56,846 nucleotides of DNA from IMG/VR virus record IMGVR_UViG_3300032046_003054, positions 1 through 56,846 of that record. The stretch is one strand, 5' to 3'. Shown piece by piece: positions 17,580 to 25,760 of this stretch; positions within the stretch are counted from its first letter, which is position 1, and every line of letters begins with the position of its first letter. A program made the translations under genes and the position numbers. The notes beneath the pieces were generated by a model, which was given only the letters and a program-made list of their open reading frames with translations, did not search any database and was not told where the DNA came from. The DNA is from a virus.

Positions 17580-17695
17580 TTCTTTGGTGGGTCATCACTT
17601 TCTAACTTTTTGTATTTCGGCTCTTTACCTATCTTGTTAATAATCCAAGCAATAAAGATAATGACAACCATTATTATAAAAATTATTACTATCAT
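17576..17695 (-). CDS. Single-pass membrane mini-protein, 39 residues
   Basis: Residues 1-19 (MIVIIFIIMVVIIFIAWII) form one membrane helix; the rest is a charged cytoplasmic tail (DDPPKK end). Its TGA overlaps the IF-1 ATG. Function unknown. Confidence 0.65.
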   Translation of the reverse strand: MIVIIFIIMVVIIFIAWIINKIGKEPKYKKLESDDPPKK

Positions 17696-17697
17696 AT

Positions 17698-18513
17698 TCA
17701 AATAAATGACTTAAATCCTTGTTTAGAAAGCAATTCATCGTTATACTTGTCTGTCGCTTTCAAGATTGGAAGATTAATACCCAAATTATCAGCAAAATCA
17801 ATTATTGCCTTTGTGTCTTTCGGCAAACACTTACCCCAGTATCCTCTCTTACCTTTGTGCATAATCGTCAGATGTGTTCTTCCAACTCGCCTATCTGCCG
17901 CCAATCCATCAACTACCTCTTCCCACTGCTCTTCTGTCAGACCAAACCCTTTAACCAAATCATACATCTCATTATTGTGTGCCACCTTTATTGAAAACCA
18001 GATATTTTTGACATACTTAATAAACTCTGCCACTTCGCTCGGAACTATCCTCTCGTGTGAAGCCAAAGGAAGTTGTTGTATGACATCCTTCGCCACATTT
18101 TTACTCTTATCCGTATAGCCAATTATCTGACTATCTGGAAAAGACATATCCTGGTCTGCTGTTTCTTCTGTCAAAAATTCGGGGTTGAATAAGATTTTAT
18201 GCTCTGGAAACTCGCTCTGCAACAATTGCGTTGTTCCTGGTGGAATTGTTGACTTAATGATAATTATCTTTCCATCATCCAATTCATAAATTACATCTCT
18301 CACAAGATTAACATTACAACCCTTCCCAATTTCATAGGGAGTCGGTAAGCAGATGTAGATATAGTCCGCCTTATTGACTTCCTCCATAGAGCCGATGCCC
18401 TTTTTGTCAAATAGGAATAAATTATAGTGCGTCTTCTTTTCAAAGTATCTTCGCAATGCACCCCCGACCATTCCAATTCCAATTATTCCAATCTTATACT
18501 TTTTTTCTGCCAT
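17698..18513 (-). CDS. UDP-glucose/GDP-mannose dehydrogenase family protein (short form)
   Basis: 271 residues. IGIIGIGMVGGALRRYF is the NAD motif, YIYICLPTPYEIGKG and IIIKSTIPPGTT are family signatures, LFNPEFLTEETA follows, and GYWGKCLPKDTKA contains the catalytic Cys. Family members have about 430 residues; this one ends after the central domain and lacks the C-terminal UDP-binding domain. The catalytic residues are kept, so activity on a different or unbound substrate is possible. Confidence 0.88.
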   Translation of the reverse strand: MAEKKYKIGIIGIGMVGGALRRYFEKKTHYNLFLFDKKGIGSMEEVNKADYIYICLPTPYEIGKGCNVNLVRDVIYELDDGKIIIIKSTIPPGTTQLLQSEFPEHKILFNPEFLTEETADQDMSFPDSQIIGYTDKSKNVAKDVIQQLPLASHERIVPSEVAEFIKYVKNIWFSIKVAHNNEMYDLVKGFGLTEEQWEEVVDGLAADRRVGRTHLTIMHKGKRGYWGKCLPKDTKAIIDFADNLGINLPILKATDKYNDELLSKQGFKSFI

Positions 18514-18655
18514 ATTTTTTTCTTTTTATTATTAAATTATTACAGTCAATTCCATAACTTTTAAGTTCTTTTTTTAATCTTTTAATGGCTTGTAATTTAG
18601 CCCGCTTTAACGCTTCCTGATATCGTTTATTATCCAATAAAATCGGCATCTTCAT
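18494..18655 (-). CDS. Basic mini-protein, 53 residues
   Basis: ATG at 18655 overlaps the epimerase TGA (ATGA) and the gene runs 20 bases into the dehydrogenase start, so it is coupled on both sides. Lys/Arg-rich helix (RYQEALKRAKLQAIKRLKKE). No known family. Confidence 0.6.
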   Translation of the reverse strand: MKMPILLDNKRYQEALKRAKLQAIKRLKKELKSYGIDCNNLIIKRKKYGRKKV

Positions 18656-19665
18656 ATAAGTTTATCTGTCCAACTTTTTGGAGTCAACTCATTTATTATC
18701 TCTATGGAAAGGTGATACTTGAACCTCTTTGTTCCCCTTGCTTTTATGTAGTCAATCATCTCTTTTAATCCATCTTTTAATTTCCATTCGGTTTTGTAGC
18801 CGAGCAACCTTCTCGCTTTATCTGCACAACAATTAGCCTCTTTAACTTCTTGCGGTCTGCCCTTTAAATAAATGGGCTTCAAATCAAATCCTATCTGAAA
18901 TGCTATTGCCTCGGCTAATTCTTTTATAGTAATAAATTCCTCATCGGGACCGATGTTTATTACCTCTCCTACCACATTATCTTGAAAAGCGAGTTTGACC
19001 AGAGACGTGATGTCGTCCTTGACATAACTGAAACATCTCTTCTGGCTTCCGTCCCCGTAAATTATCGGTTGCTGACCTTGGAGCATCTTGTTTATGAAAA
19101 TTGAAGCAACATTCCTGAAAGGGTCGTCATACTTCTGCCTCGGACCTATGATATTATGTGGAACTGCTATCACATATTCCATTCCGTGAACTTCTGCAAG
19201 ATTTCTTAAAAGCAATTCCGATGCGTATTTCCCTATCCCATATGGGTCTTGCGGTTGGCAAACCATATCTTCTGTGAACGGAACTGGGTTAGTCCCGTAG
19301 CGAGCCATAGAGGATAACATAATAAATCTTTTAACCTTGTTCTGTATTGCTGCTGAGATGACGGAAGAAGTAGCCAGATAGATATTCTCGGCAATCAGGT
19401 GCGGGCTGAAAACACTCAATCCCTCGTATGCGGTAGCGGCACAATGGTAAACCACATCTGCCCCTTTCATTATCTTAACCATCGTGTTGAGATATTTGCA
19501 GTCCGCCAAATGAAATTCTACCTTATCAGATACATTGTCCTGATAGCCACCTATCAAATTGTCGCAACCGATTACCCGATGACCCAACTTTAAAAATTCG
19601 TCGGCAAGGTGGCTCCCCAAAAATCCTGCACAGCCTGTTATAAAAATAGTTTTCTTTTCATTCAT
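18652..19665 (-). CDS. NAD-dependent sugar epimerase (GalE/UDP-sugar type)
   Basis: 337 residues. FITGCAGFLGSHLADEFLKL is the NAD site, GCDNLIGGYQDNV follows strand 2, and DPYGIGKYASELLLRN carries YxxxK. PHNIIGPRQKYDDPFRNV and FSYVKDDITSLVKLA are typical of UDP-glucose 4-epimerase-like enzymes. First sugar gene downstream of the packaging genes and the head of the glycan island. Confidence 0.92.
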   Translation of the reverse strand: MNEKKTIFITGCAGFLGSHLADEFLKLGHRVIGCDNLIGGYQDNVSDKVEFHLADCKYLNTMVKIMKGADVVYHCAATAYEGLSVFSPHLIAENIYLATSSVISAAIQNKVKRFIMLSSMARYGTNPVPFTEDMVCQPQDPYGIGKYASELLLRNLAEVHGMEYVIAVPHNIIGPRQKYDDPFRNVASIFINKMLQGQQPIIYGDGSQKRCFSYVKDDITSLVKLAFQDNVVGEVINIGPDEEFITIKELAEAIAFQIGFDLKPIYLKGRPQEVKEANCCADKARRLLGYKTEWKLKDGLKEMIDYIKARGTKRFKYHLSIEIINELTPKSWTDKLI

Positions 19666-19822
19666 TTTCTAAATCTTTTAATTTTAATTTTTCTAATTTA
19701 TTTTTCCACAATATTTTATGTGCGTAATGATGGATAGGCGGAGTCTTTCTTGTCCTATGATTGCGGTGCACTTTTCCCCATAAAACTTTGCTTCCTTTTG
19801 CTAATTTGAATTTTGTTTGCAT
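19658..19822 (-). CDS. Basic mini-protein, 54 residues
   Basis: Starts MQTKFKLAKGSKVLWGKVHR two bases after RusA and ends 8 bases inside the epimerase gene. Rich in His, Lys and Arg (NHRTRKTPPIHHYAHK), possibly nucleic-acid binding. No recognised family. Confidence 0.6.
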   Translation of the reverse strand: MQTKFKLAKGSKVLWGKVHRNHRTRKTPPIHHYAHKILWKNKLEKLKLKDLENE

Positions 19823-19824
19823 TT

Positions 19825-20151
19825 TTATATCTTTGTAATTTCTATTATAATATAATCAACTTTTGAAATAAACTTCCTCGCCTGTAAAATCCAAATCTTC
19901 CTGTCGTCCTCAATGTATCCCTTCTTGACAATAATATCAAGCAATAATTTTTCCAGATTGTCAACATCAATTCTCTTTGCATTCTTCAAATAAAACTCCA
20001 AATACACCGCAACCTCACCCTTTATTTTATCACACTTGGGAAGCAGAAGCAAAACCTCTTTTTCATAATCTTCATAATCTTTCGTCTTGAAACGCCTGCC
20101 TTTGAAAGCCCTGTTTATACTCAATGGCTTAATGTCAATTTGTATCCTCAT
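19825..20151 (-). CDS. rusA: RusA-like Holliday-junction resolvase
   Basis: 108 residues. SINRAFKGRRFKTKDYEDYE at the N-terminus, RIDVDNLEKLLLDIIVKK and GYIEDDRKIW carry the conserved RusA aspartates. RusA cleaves branched DNA before packaging, which fits its place directly behind TerL (4-base overlap). Confidence 0.88.
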   Translation of the reverse strand: MRIQIDIKPLSINRAFKGRRFKTKDYEDYEKEVLLLLPKCDKIKGEVAVYLEFYLKNAKRIDVDNLEKLLLDIIVKKGYIEDDRKIWILQARKFISKVDYIIIEITKI

Positions 20152-21320
20152 ACAATTGTTAGCAAAGGGCTCTCCTCCTCTAAGAAGGAATACTCCCCAT
20201 ATCTTCCAGCATCCATTGCGTGGTCATTCACCTTAACTGGTTCATCCTTAAAATCCTCACTAGTTATTTTTCCTTGTTTATCCTTCCACGAATACGATTT
20301 TATCTCTTTTAGTATGTTCACCGACCTTTTTGTTATGAACAACTTATGACTCTTGATATAGTCAATGCCCGCCTGCACCGCCTTGTCGGCAGGCACGATG
20401 TTGAACCCCGCGTCTTGTATCTCCTTTATTCTTGATGGGTCTGTGTCCGAAACTATCCTGTCGGACTCGGATATCTTCAAGTCCTTCAGCTTCCCTATCA
20501 GTTGCTGGTTCGTCAGGTGGCTCTGGTAGAGCATCTCATCCCAGTAGCAATCCTTGTCCTTCTCAACTATCCTCACAAGTGCCGATGGGTTGTTATACCC
20601 GAAGTCCAATCCATAAATTGCTCTATCATAACTTTCAGGTAATTCATCGCAATACTGCCAATGGGTATAGATGACATTCTCGGTTATGCCCCTCAACCCA
20701 AGCCCATAAATCCGCCAGTAGTTCTTGTCCATCTGCTGATAACCCTCAATCTCCCTGACCAATTCTTCCGCCAGAAAAGGATTGTCCTTATAGGTTGAAC
20801 GTATGACCGTGCAGTTCTTCTTTGTCTGGAGCTCGTCGTAAATCCAGTGAAACTGGTGCGAGGGGTTGTAGTCCATAAATATCTGCTTGTCCGTCCTCAT
20901 TGACATCTGCCTGTAATCCTCAAGGTTGAACTCATTCGCCTCATTCATCCACAGATAATTCCTTCTCCTGCTCCTGACCTTCATCGGCTCGTCAATTGAA
21001 ATAAAATCAACCTCGTTCGTCTTATATCTGAAAATGTGCTCCGACTTATTGTGCAAATCCTCCCTGTAAATACCCATATCCCTGACAATGCTGAAAAAGT
21101 CCTTCATAGCCGTAGCCCTCAATGCTGGAAAGGTCTTTCTGGCTATCGTCAACTGACAATTGTTTTCTTCCAGTAGTATTATCGCAAATAGTTGTGCTAA
21201 TGAATAAGTTTTACTACTCCCAGTGCCTCCCTCATTAATAACGATTCTATATTTTTTATCTCTAAACTCCTGCAGGTTCTTCTGGAATACTATTGTGCTC
21301 TTCAGGTTTATTTCCGTCAT
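20148..21320 (-). CDS. terL: Terminase large subunit (Terminase_3/PBSX type)
   Basis: 390 residues. NEGGTGSSKTYS (residues 29-40) is the Walker A of the packaging ATPase, YLWMNEANEFNLEDYRQ the Walker B with catalytic Glu, and IYGLDFGYNNPSALV starts the RNase H-like nuclease domain; IVSDTDPSRIKEI and VNDHAMDAGRYGEY give later nuclease acids. Drives DNA into the portal. Its start lies 59 bases inside TerS. Confidence 0.96.
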   Translation of the reverse strand: MTEINLKSTIVFQKNLQEFRDKKYRIVINEGGTGSSKTYSLAQLFAIILLEENNCQLTIARKTFPALRATAMKDFFSIVRDMGIYREDLHNKSEHIFRYKTNEVDFISIDEPMKVRSRRRNYLWMNEANEFNLEDYRQMSMRTDKQIFMDYNPSHQFHWIYDELQTKKNCTVIRSTYKDNPFLAEELVREIEGYQQMDKNYWRIYGLGLRGITENVIYTHWQYCDELPESYDRAIYGLDFGYNNPSALVRIVEKDKDCYWDEMLYQSHLTNQQLIGKLKDLKISESDRIVSDTDPSRIKEIQDAGFNIVPADKAVQAGIDYIKSHKLFITKRSVNILKEIKSYSWKDKQGKITSEDFKDEPVKVNDHAMDAGRYGEYSFLEEESPLLTIV

Positions 21321-21837
21321 TTTTTTGTATTATTTCTATCTTAATTTTATTTATATCCTCTTCCGCCCCGATGCCCAGCTTCTGGATGTTAATTGGTAGC
21401 CCCAATTCTATTTGTATTCGTTTGTATATTTCACTAATACTATCTGAATATTGTTTAAAAAAAGTATAATCATTTTTATTCAAAGGTTTTTCAGGATTTG
21501 GATTCACTATTCTTCCAAGTATTTCAAGATATTTTGAGTCTAAACCAAAAAGCAATTTTTTATTAATTAAAAGGTCTTGAAGGGATATTTTTAACTTTTC
21601 CATTAACTCTTTATCTGCTTGTTTTTGTATATTTTCTACTCTTTTTTGTTTCCAAACTTTTTTCTCTTCTGTCCAACCCTCAACTTTGCTTTTTATCCAT
21701 CCGCTGTGTTCCACCGTTTCCGCACCCAATTTTGACTTAATAAAAGTAAATGATTCTAATATATCAGAATTAAAAAATTCCTGCTTCAAAGCATCCCAGT
21801 CATATTTGGCTCTTCCTTCTTTTATTTCTTCTGTCAT
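21262..21837 (-). CDS. Putative terminase small subunit
   Basis: 191 residues, largely helical and charged. The assignment rests on position (directly upstream of and overlapping TerL) and on the pattern of an N-terminal helical region (DWDALKQEFFNSDILESFTF) followed by an oligomerisation helix (SISEIYKRIQIELGLPINIQ), common in phage TerS. No strong motif, so moderate confidence. Confidence 0.6.
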   Translation of the reverse strand: MTEEIKEGRAKYDWDALKQEFFNSDILESFTFIKSKLGAETVEHSGWIKSKVEGWTEEKKVWKQKRVENIQKQADKELMEKLKISLQDLLINKKLLFGLDSKYLEILGRIVNPNPEKPLNKNDYTFFKQYSDSISEIYKRIQIELGLPINIQKLGIGAEEDINKIKIEIIQKNDGNKPEEHNSIPEEPAGV

Positions 21838-23054
21838 AGTTTTGTTGCCTTTTGATTAGTAAATTTTTCAAAACGGTCAATAATAACTTGACAATACTTT
21901 TCATCTATTTCCATCATATAACATTTTCTATTTAATTGTTCGCAGGCGATTAGGGTGCTTCCTGAACCACCAAAGAGGTCTAATACTATTTGATTTCTTT
22001 CAGAATATCTTTCTAAAATTTCTTTCATCAAATTTAATTGTTTAGGACAACTATGTCCCCCCACATCTTTTTGTCTTATATTATTAATTTCAAAAATATC
22101 GCTATTCTCTACAATAAATCTTTTTGCTGTTTCTACATTTTTAATAACTTCTTCGTCTAAAATCTTTAAGTCTCCTGTTAAAATATCATTTGGAATTTTT
22201 CTTCTTTTAATTTTTTTAGCATAAATTAAAATCGGTTCCCAAATACTAAATAAACTAATCCTACTTCCACTTGTTTTATTTCTTGCTATCCAAATTGCTG
22301 TTCCTAATGGTCTTTCTATATTATACCACATCTTCAAATTCCATTTCCCAATAGTCAAAATAATAATAGGAACAAATTTTATAAGTTCTCTAAACCATAA
22401 TTCACACCATTCTCTGTATTCTTTGGTTTCTTTTTTATCCAAAAAATCCCAATAATCATAACCAATATTATATGGCGGGTCACAAAAAGAAATATCCGCC
22501 TTCTCTCCCCCCATCAGCTTTTCCACATCTTTCTTTTTTGTGCTATCCCCACATAATAATCTATGATTTCCAAGTTGGTATAAATCCCCCAATTTAACCA
22601 ATGGTTCTTTAATTTTTTCGTATTCCTCCTCTGCATCAAAATCATCTTCATTGGTTTTTAATCCAAAAATCTCATCTAATTCATCTGATTCAAATCCCAC
22701 ATCTTTTAACATATCTTCATTAAAATTTGCCAATTCTTCAAAATTCCATTCACCCAAATTTTTATTTGCTCTCAAAAGATATTCCCAATGTTCTTCTTCG
22801 GTTAATTGTCTATTCGGCACTCGGACATCTATTTCCTCTCCTTGTTTCCCGTCTAATTTCAAAAGAATTATTCTTTGATGCCCTGAGATTATCCTATTAT
22901 CCAAATTTATTGCGGGAATTTCTACCAAATTAAACTTCTTTAAAGATTTCTTCAAATCTTCCGCTTGCTTTTCGGTCATTTGTCTTGGATTCCCTTCTGT
23001 CGGGATTAACTCTCCAATTTTTCTCTTTTCGGTATGCCAAATTAATTTTTCCAT
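21834..23054 (-). CDS. ParB-like domain fused to DNA methyltransferase (DPPY type)
   Basis: 406 residues. Residues 10-110 are a ParB-like domain (LIPTEGNPRQMTEKQAEDLK; IISGHQRIILLKL). From 150 a class-beta methyltransferase: ADISFCDPPYNIGYDYWDF with catalytic DPPY at 192-195, and LDLFGGSGSTLIACEQ near 363 as the SAM site. DPPY enzymes methylate adenine N6 or cytosine N4. Common in phages as protection against host restriction. 4-base overlap with TerS. Confidence 0.94.
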   Translation of the reverse strand: MEKLIWHTEKRKIGELIPTEGNPRQMTEKQAEDLKKSLKKFNLVEIPAINLDNRIISGHQRIILLKLDGKQGEEIDVRVPNRQLTEEEHWEYLLRANKNLGEWNFEELANFNEDMLKDVGFESDELDEIFGLKTNEDDFDAEEEYEKIKEPLVKLGDLYQLGNHRLLCGDSTKKKDVEKLMGGEKADISFCDPPYNIGYDYWDFLDKKETKEYREWCELWFRELIKFVPIIILTIGKWNLKMWYNIERPLGTAIWIARNKTSGSRISLFSIWEPILIYAKKIKRRKIPNDILTGDLKILDEEVIKNVETAKRFIVENSDIFEINNIRQKDVGGHSCPKQLNLMKEILERYSERNQIVLDLFGGSGSTLIACEQLNRKCYMMEIDEKYCQVIIDRFEKFTNQKATKL

Positions 23055-23080
23055 TTTTATCTTATAAATTTATTAACCCA

Positions 23081-23129
23081 ACATTTCCCCGCCTTTTTTC
23101 TAAAAACGCTTCCTGCGGGCAATTAAGGC
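23081..23129 (-). repeat. Repeated intergenic element, copy 1
   Basis: On the minus strand it reads GCCTTAATTGCCCGCAGG, AAGCGTTTTTAGAAAAAAGG, then CGGGGAAATGT. It recurs with about 80% identity on the plus strand at 38885-38935. CCCGC and GCGGG can pair around the A/T-rich centre. It lies between the 23161 glycosyltransferase and the ParB-methyltransferase. Confidence 0.65.
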
Positions 23130-23131
23130 GT

Positions 23132-23170
23132 AAAGTTATAGGCTCAAATCTGCTGACACCCTATAACTTT
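23132..23170 (-). repeat. 11-bp inverted repeat spanning a stop codon
   Basis: AAAGTTATAGG (23132-23142) pairs perfectly with CCTATAACTTT (23160-23170) around a 17-base loop. The glycosyltransferase stop codon lies in one arm. It lacks a T run, so it is probably not a terminator; mRNA processing or stability is possible. Confidence 0.7.
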
Positions 23171-23931
23171 GCCGATAATCTCCTCTGGCCTTCCAAATAC
23201 AGCTTATTCCAAGAATAGTTCGGTTCAAACATTTTATGCTTATCATTCTTTATTATCTTACAATAATCTGGATATTTTTTCATTAAATAAATACAGTGTT
23301 CTTTAACAAGTTCTCCGTTCCTATAAAAAACTTCAAGCCCCCCTTTCTGTGTCGCCATTTTGTGAACAAACATATACTCATTCCAAGTAGCAGTTTTATA
23401 TCCATTCAAAAGAAGTCTTGCCGTTAATTCCCTATCATTAAACATTTTCAAGTTTTCATCATACCCTCCCGCTTTTTTCAACTTTTCAGCATCAATAAAA
23501 ACCAATCCCCAGCCTTGTGTAATCATTTTTATCGGTTTCTCATAATACCAATTATGTCCTATAAAACTAACGCTCAATTGTGCCAAGTCAAAATTCTTAA
23601 TTATAGCTTCACCCTCTTTCAAAAATATGTCAATCTCTTCTGGTTTAACAGTTTCCGACTTTTCTCTTGTTATTCTTTTTTTAAGCCCATAAATATCATC
23701 ATCACTAAATAGATAGTATTTCTCTTTATTTTTAAGCGTATAATCTATTAAAGCATTTGAAAAATATCCGAAGCCAGCATCATTTTTTTCCAGTTTAACT
23801 ATTTCTAAGTCTGGATTTTCTTTTTTATATTCATCATAAAACTGCGGTTCAACAAATAGAACTATTTTCTTGTCAAATATCTTTTTAAGGGAGAATTGTA
23901 GTCGTTGTCGGCTTCCAACTAATATCTTCAT
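23161..23931 (-). CDS. Glycosyltransferase, possibly DNA-modifying (TAGT-like)
   Basis: 256 residues with a GT-A layout: MKILVGSRQRLQFSLKKIFD, KYYLFSDDDIYGLKKR (DDD metal site, about residue 77), TQGWGLVFIDAEKLKKAGGY and FNDRELTARLLLNGYKTATW. This differs from the surface-glycan GT2s of the island and recalls the TET/JBP-associated glycosyltransferases that glucosylate modified bases in phages. The neighbours (ParB, radical SAM, DNA methyltransferase) support a DNA target, but this is inference. Confidence 0.7.
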   Translation of the reverse strand: MKILVGSRQRLQFSLKKIFDKKIVLFVEPQFYDEYKKENPDLEIVKLEKNDAGFGYFSNALIDYTLKNKEKYYLFSDDDIYGLKKRITREKSETVKPEEIDIFLKEGEAIIKNFDLAQLSVSFIGHNWYYEKPIKMITQGWGLVFIDAEKLKKAGGYDENLKMFNDRELTARLLLNGYKTATWNEYMFVHKMATQKGGLEVFYRNGELVKEHCIYLMKKYPDYCKIIKNDKHKMFEPNYSWNKLYLEGQRRLSAKL

Positions 23932-25190
23932 TGGTTTTGAAAGTTATCATTAACTTTATAAATTATATTTCCCTCTTGGTCAATTCCCATTGGCTTCAAA
24001 TATCCTGCAAAATACAGATAAGGGCAGTATCCTTGTTTCTTGGTTGTATTCCACAAAGACCTTACATATTCTTTCCCATTCTGTATCTTCCTTTTCCTTG
24101 AACACATTCTACTTCTCGCTATCCAAATCTCTCCACTCTTGAAAACCTGTGCCCAATCAATACTCGCTTCCACATCTTTCCAATAAACTATGCCTTTTTC
24201 CTTCGCAATTTTCAATGCCAAATTAAATGGCGAAGTCATAAAATTACAACTATCTGCTAATCCGCAACAACTTAGATTATCATTTAAAAATTTGAAATGC
24301 GGGTCTGAAATTGCAAAGCGTAATCCCAATTCGTGGCATAATTCTTTCATTCTATAAACATATTTCTCTTTTAGTTTTGGATTCAATCGCATATAAGAAA
24401 CTGCACCCGTGCTCAATTTCCTGTAATACTCAAAAATATCATATCCCAGCACTTTGCTTAATATCTCATATCTTTCCCGAACTTTTACCCCAGCCATTCT
24501 CTGAATGCAAAGCCATTCAACTGATATGGCTTCCGCCCCGCATTCGTGTGCCTTCCTTATCAAATCTTCATAACAATTACTCGTAATGCCTTGCAGGAAT
24601 GGTCTAATCCTAATTATCTGGGGAATGCCCATATCGTGATAAAACTTCATCGTGGCGAACCTTTCTGACGAACTGGGAGCGTTAACTTCTATCTGTCTAG
24701 CTTCTTCATCATCATCAGTTATAATCGTCCACATTATAACAAAGTTTTTTGACCCCCTAAATGCTTCAATGTATTCTGGCTTCATCAGGGTTCTCGCCCC
24801 TTTTGTGCAAATACGAATAGGATAATCTAATTCTCTAAAAAACTTTACCAATTTCAAACTCTCACCTTCTTTTTCTTCTATGGTATCAAATGGGTCTGTC
24901 AATCCGCCCCACTGCATCATCTTTTTGTTTTTAATGAAAATCTCATAAAACTTTTTTGATTGTTTATCTCCTGCTTTCCCACTAAAAATCTTTTTAATCC
25001 TTTCAATGTTCACTTTTGTAATCCAATCACCCTTCTCTTCTCTTGAATTACAAGCTGGATTATTAGCCCTTATCATCCAAGAAAAACAGTAAAGACATTG
25101 ATAACCACAGGTGCTATACGTGTCAAATGTTAATGGAACTGAACAATCCATCGTTTCGTACGATAAACGAGGAGAATTATAGGTCGCCTT
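23928..25190 (-). CDS. Radical SAM enzyme, SPL-like
   Basis: Start chosen at ATG 25190 (MKATYNSPRLSYETMDCSVP), because the longer frame overlaps the HNH gene. Cys29, Cys33 and Cys36 in TCGYQCLYCFSW form CxxxCxxC. MQWGGLTDPFDTIEEKEG and IRICTKGARTLM match spore-photoproduct-lyase-like radical SAM proteins that act on nucleic acids. Further cysteines near the end (SCCGLADSC, RMCSRKRKI). About 420 residues. Its ATGA overlap with the glycosyltransferase argues for a shared pathway. Confidence 0.85.
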   Translation of the reverse strand, partial: KATYNSPRLSYETMDCSVPLTFDTYSTCGYQCLYCFSWMIRANNPACNSREEKGDWITKVNIERIKKIFSGKAGDKQSKKFYEIFIKNKKMMQWGGLTDPFDTIEEKEGESLKLVKFFRELDYPIRICTKGARTLMKPEYIEAFRGSKNFVIMWTIITDDDEEARQIEVNAPSSSERFATMKFYHDMGIPQIIRIRPFLQGITSNCYEDLIRKAHECGAEAISVEWLCIQRMAGVKVRERYEILSKVLGYDIFEYYRKLSTGAVSYMRLNPKLKEKYVYRMKELCHELGLRFAISDPHFKFLNDNLSCCGLADSCNFMTSPFNLALKIAKEKGIVYWKDVEASIDWAQVFKSGEIWIARSRMCSRKRKIQNGKEYVRSLWNTTKKQGYCPYLYFAGYLKPMGIDQEGNIIYKVNDNFQNQ

Positions 25191-25743
25191 CATTTTGGAA
25201 ATAATTTGTCCACTTTTTTCTTCCATAATTTGTTTTACTATGACAACTATTACATAAAGAAATCAAATTTTTAGGGTCTGAATTTTTCTTATTATAATCT
25301 ATATGATGAACATACAAAACTTTAAATTTTTTCTTACACAATCTACAATGATATTTATCTCTTTTTCTAATAAGTATTTTTAATTCTTCATCAAAATTAA
25401 AGTCATATGGCTCTCTTGAAATTCCACCCCGCCAGTTTGAATTATCTTTTCCCTTATATTGTGGTGGTTTTATTCCTAATCTTAAATTAGCTTCTCTTTG
25501 TTTTTGTTTTGTTTCTTCTGAATGCTTTTTACCCGTAAAGCCCTTACTAAATAATGGATGTCCTTTTTTGAATCCACATTTTCCTTCTGCCACAGCATTT
25601 TTGATACTTTTTCTATGTTTTTCAGATAATTTCCTACCTATGTGAAATTTTCTAATTTTTTCCTTTGTTTCATCTGTATGATGTTTCCCAAGCCAACCAT
25701 TATTGCCTTTCAAAAATCTACCTTTTTTATCTCTTTTAATCAT
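25177..25743 (-). CDS. HNH homing endonuclease (NUMOD3-type)
   Basis: 188 residues, beginning MIKRDKKGRFLKGNNGWLGK. Repeats DETKEKIRKFHIGRKLSEKH and EETKQKQREANLRLG bind DNA; KDNSNWRGGIS and CRLCKKKF lead to VLYVHHIDYNKKNSDPKNL and LCNSCHSKTN, the HNH site. It overlaps the radical SAM start, the same placement as at 15559 (against the 5' end of a conserved gene). Confidence 0.93.
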   Translation of the reverse strand: MIKRDKKGRFLKGNNGWLGKHHTDETKEKIRKFHIGRKLSEKHRKSIKNAVAEGKCGFKKGHPLFSKGFTGKKHSEETKQKQREANLRLGIKPPQYKGKDNSNWRGGISREPYDFNFDEELKILIRKRDKYHCRLCKKKFKVLYVHHIDYNKKNSDPKNLISLCNSCHSKTNYGRKKWTNYFQNEGDL

Positions 25744-25760
25744 AACTTAATCTTGGACTA

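Noticed and set aside
9592-19660. Alternative genetic code (TGA or TAG read through)
   Set aside because: TGA ends many genes in clean ATGA overlaps, and TAG and TAA also end genes; proteins are complete under the standard code.
23132-23170. tRNA-like arm (GGCTCAAATC with an 11-bp stem)
   Set aside because: No anticodon or D arm can be fitted; it is a simple hairpin overlapping a stop codon.
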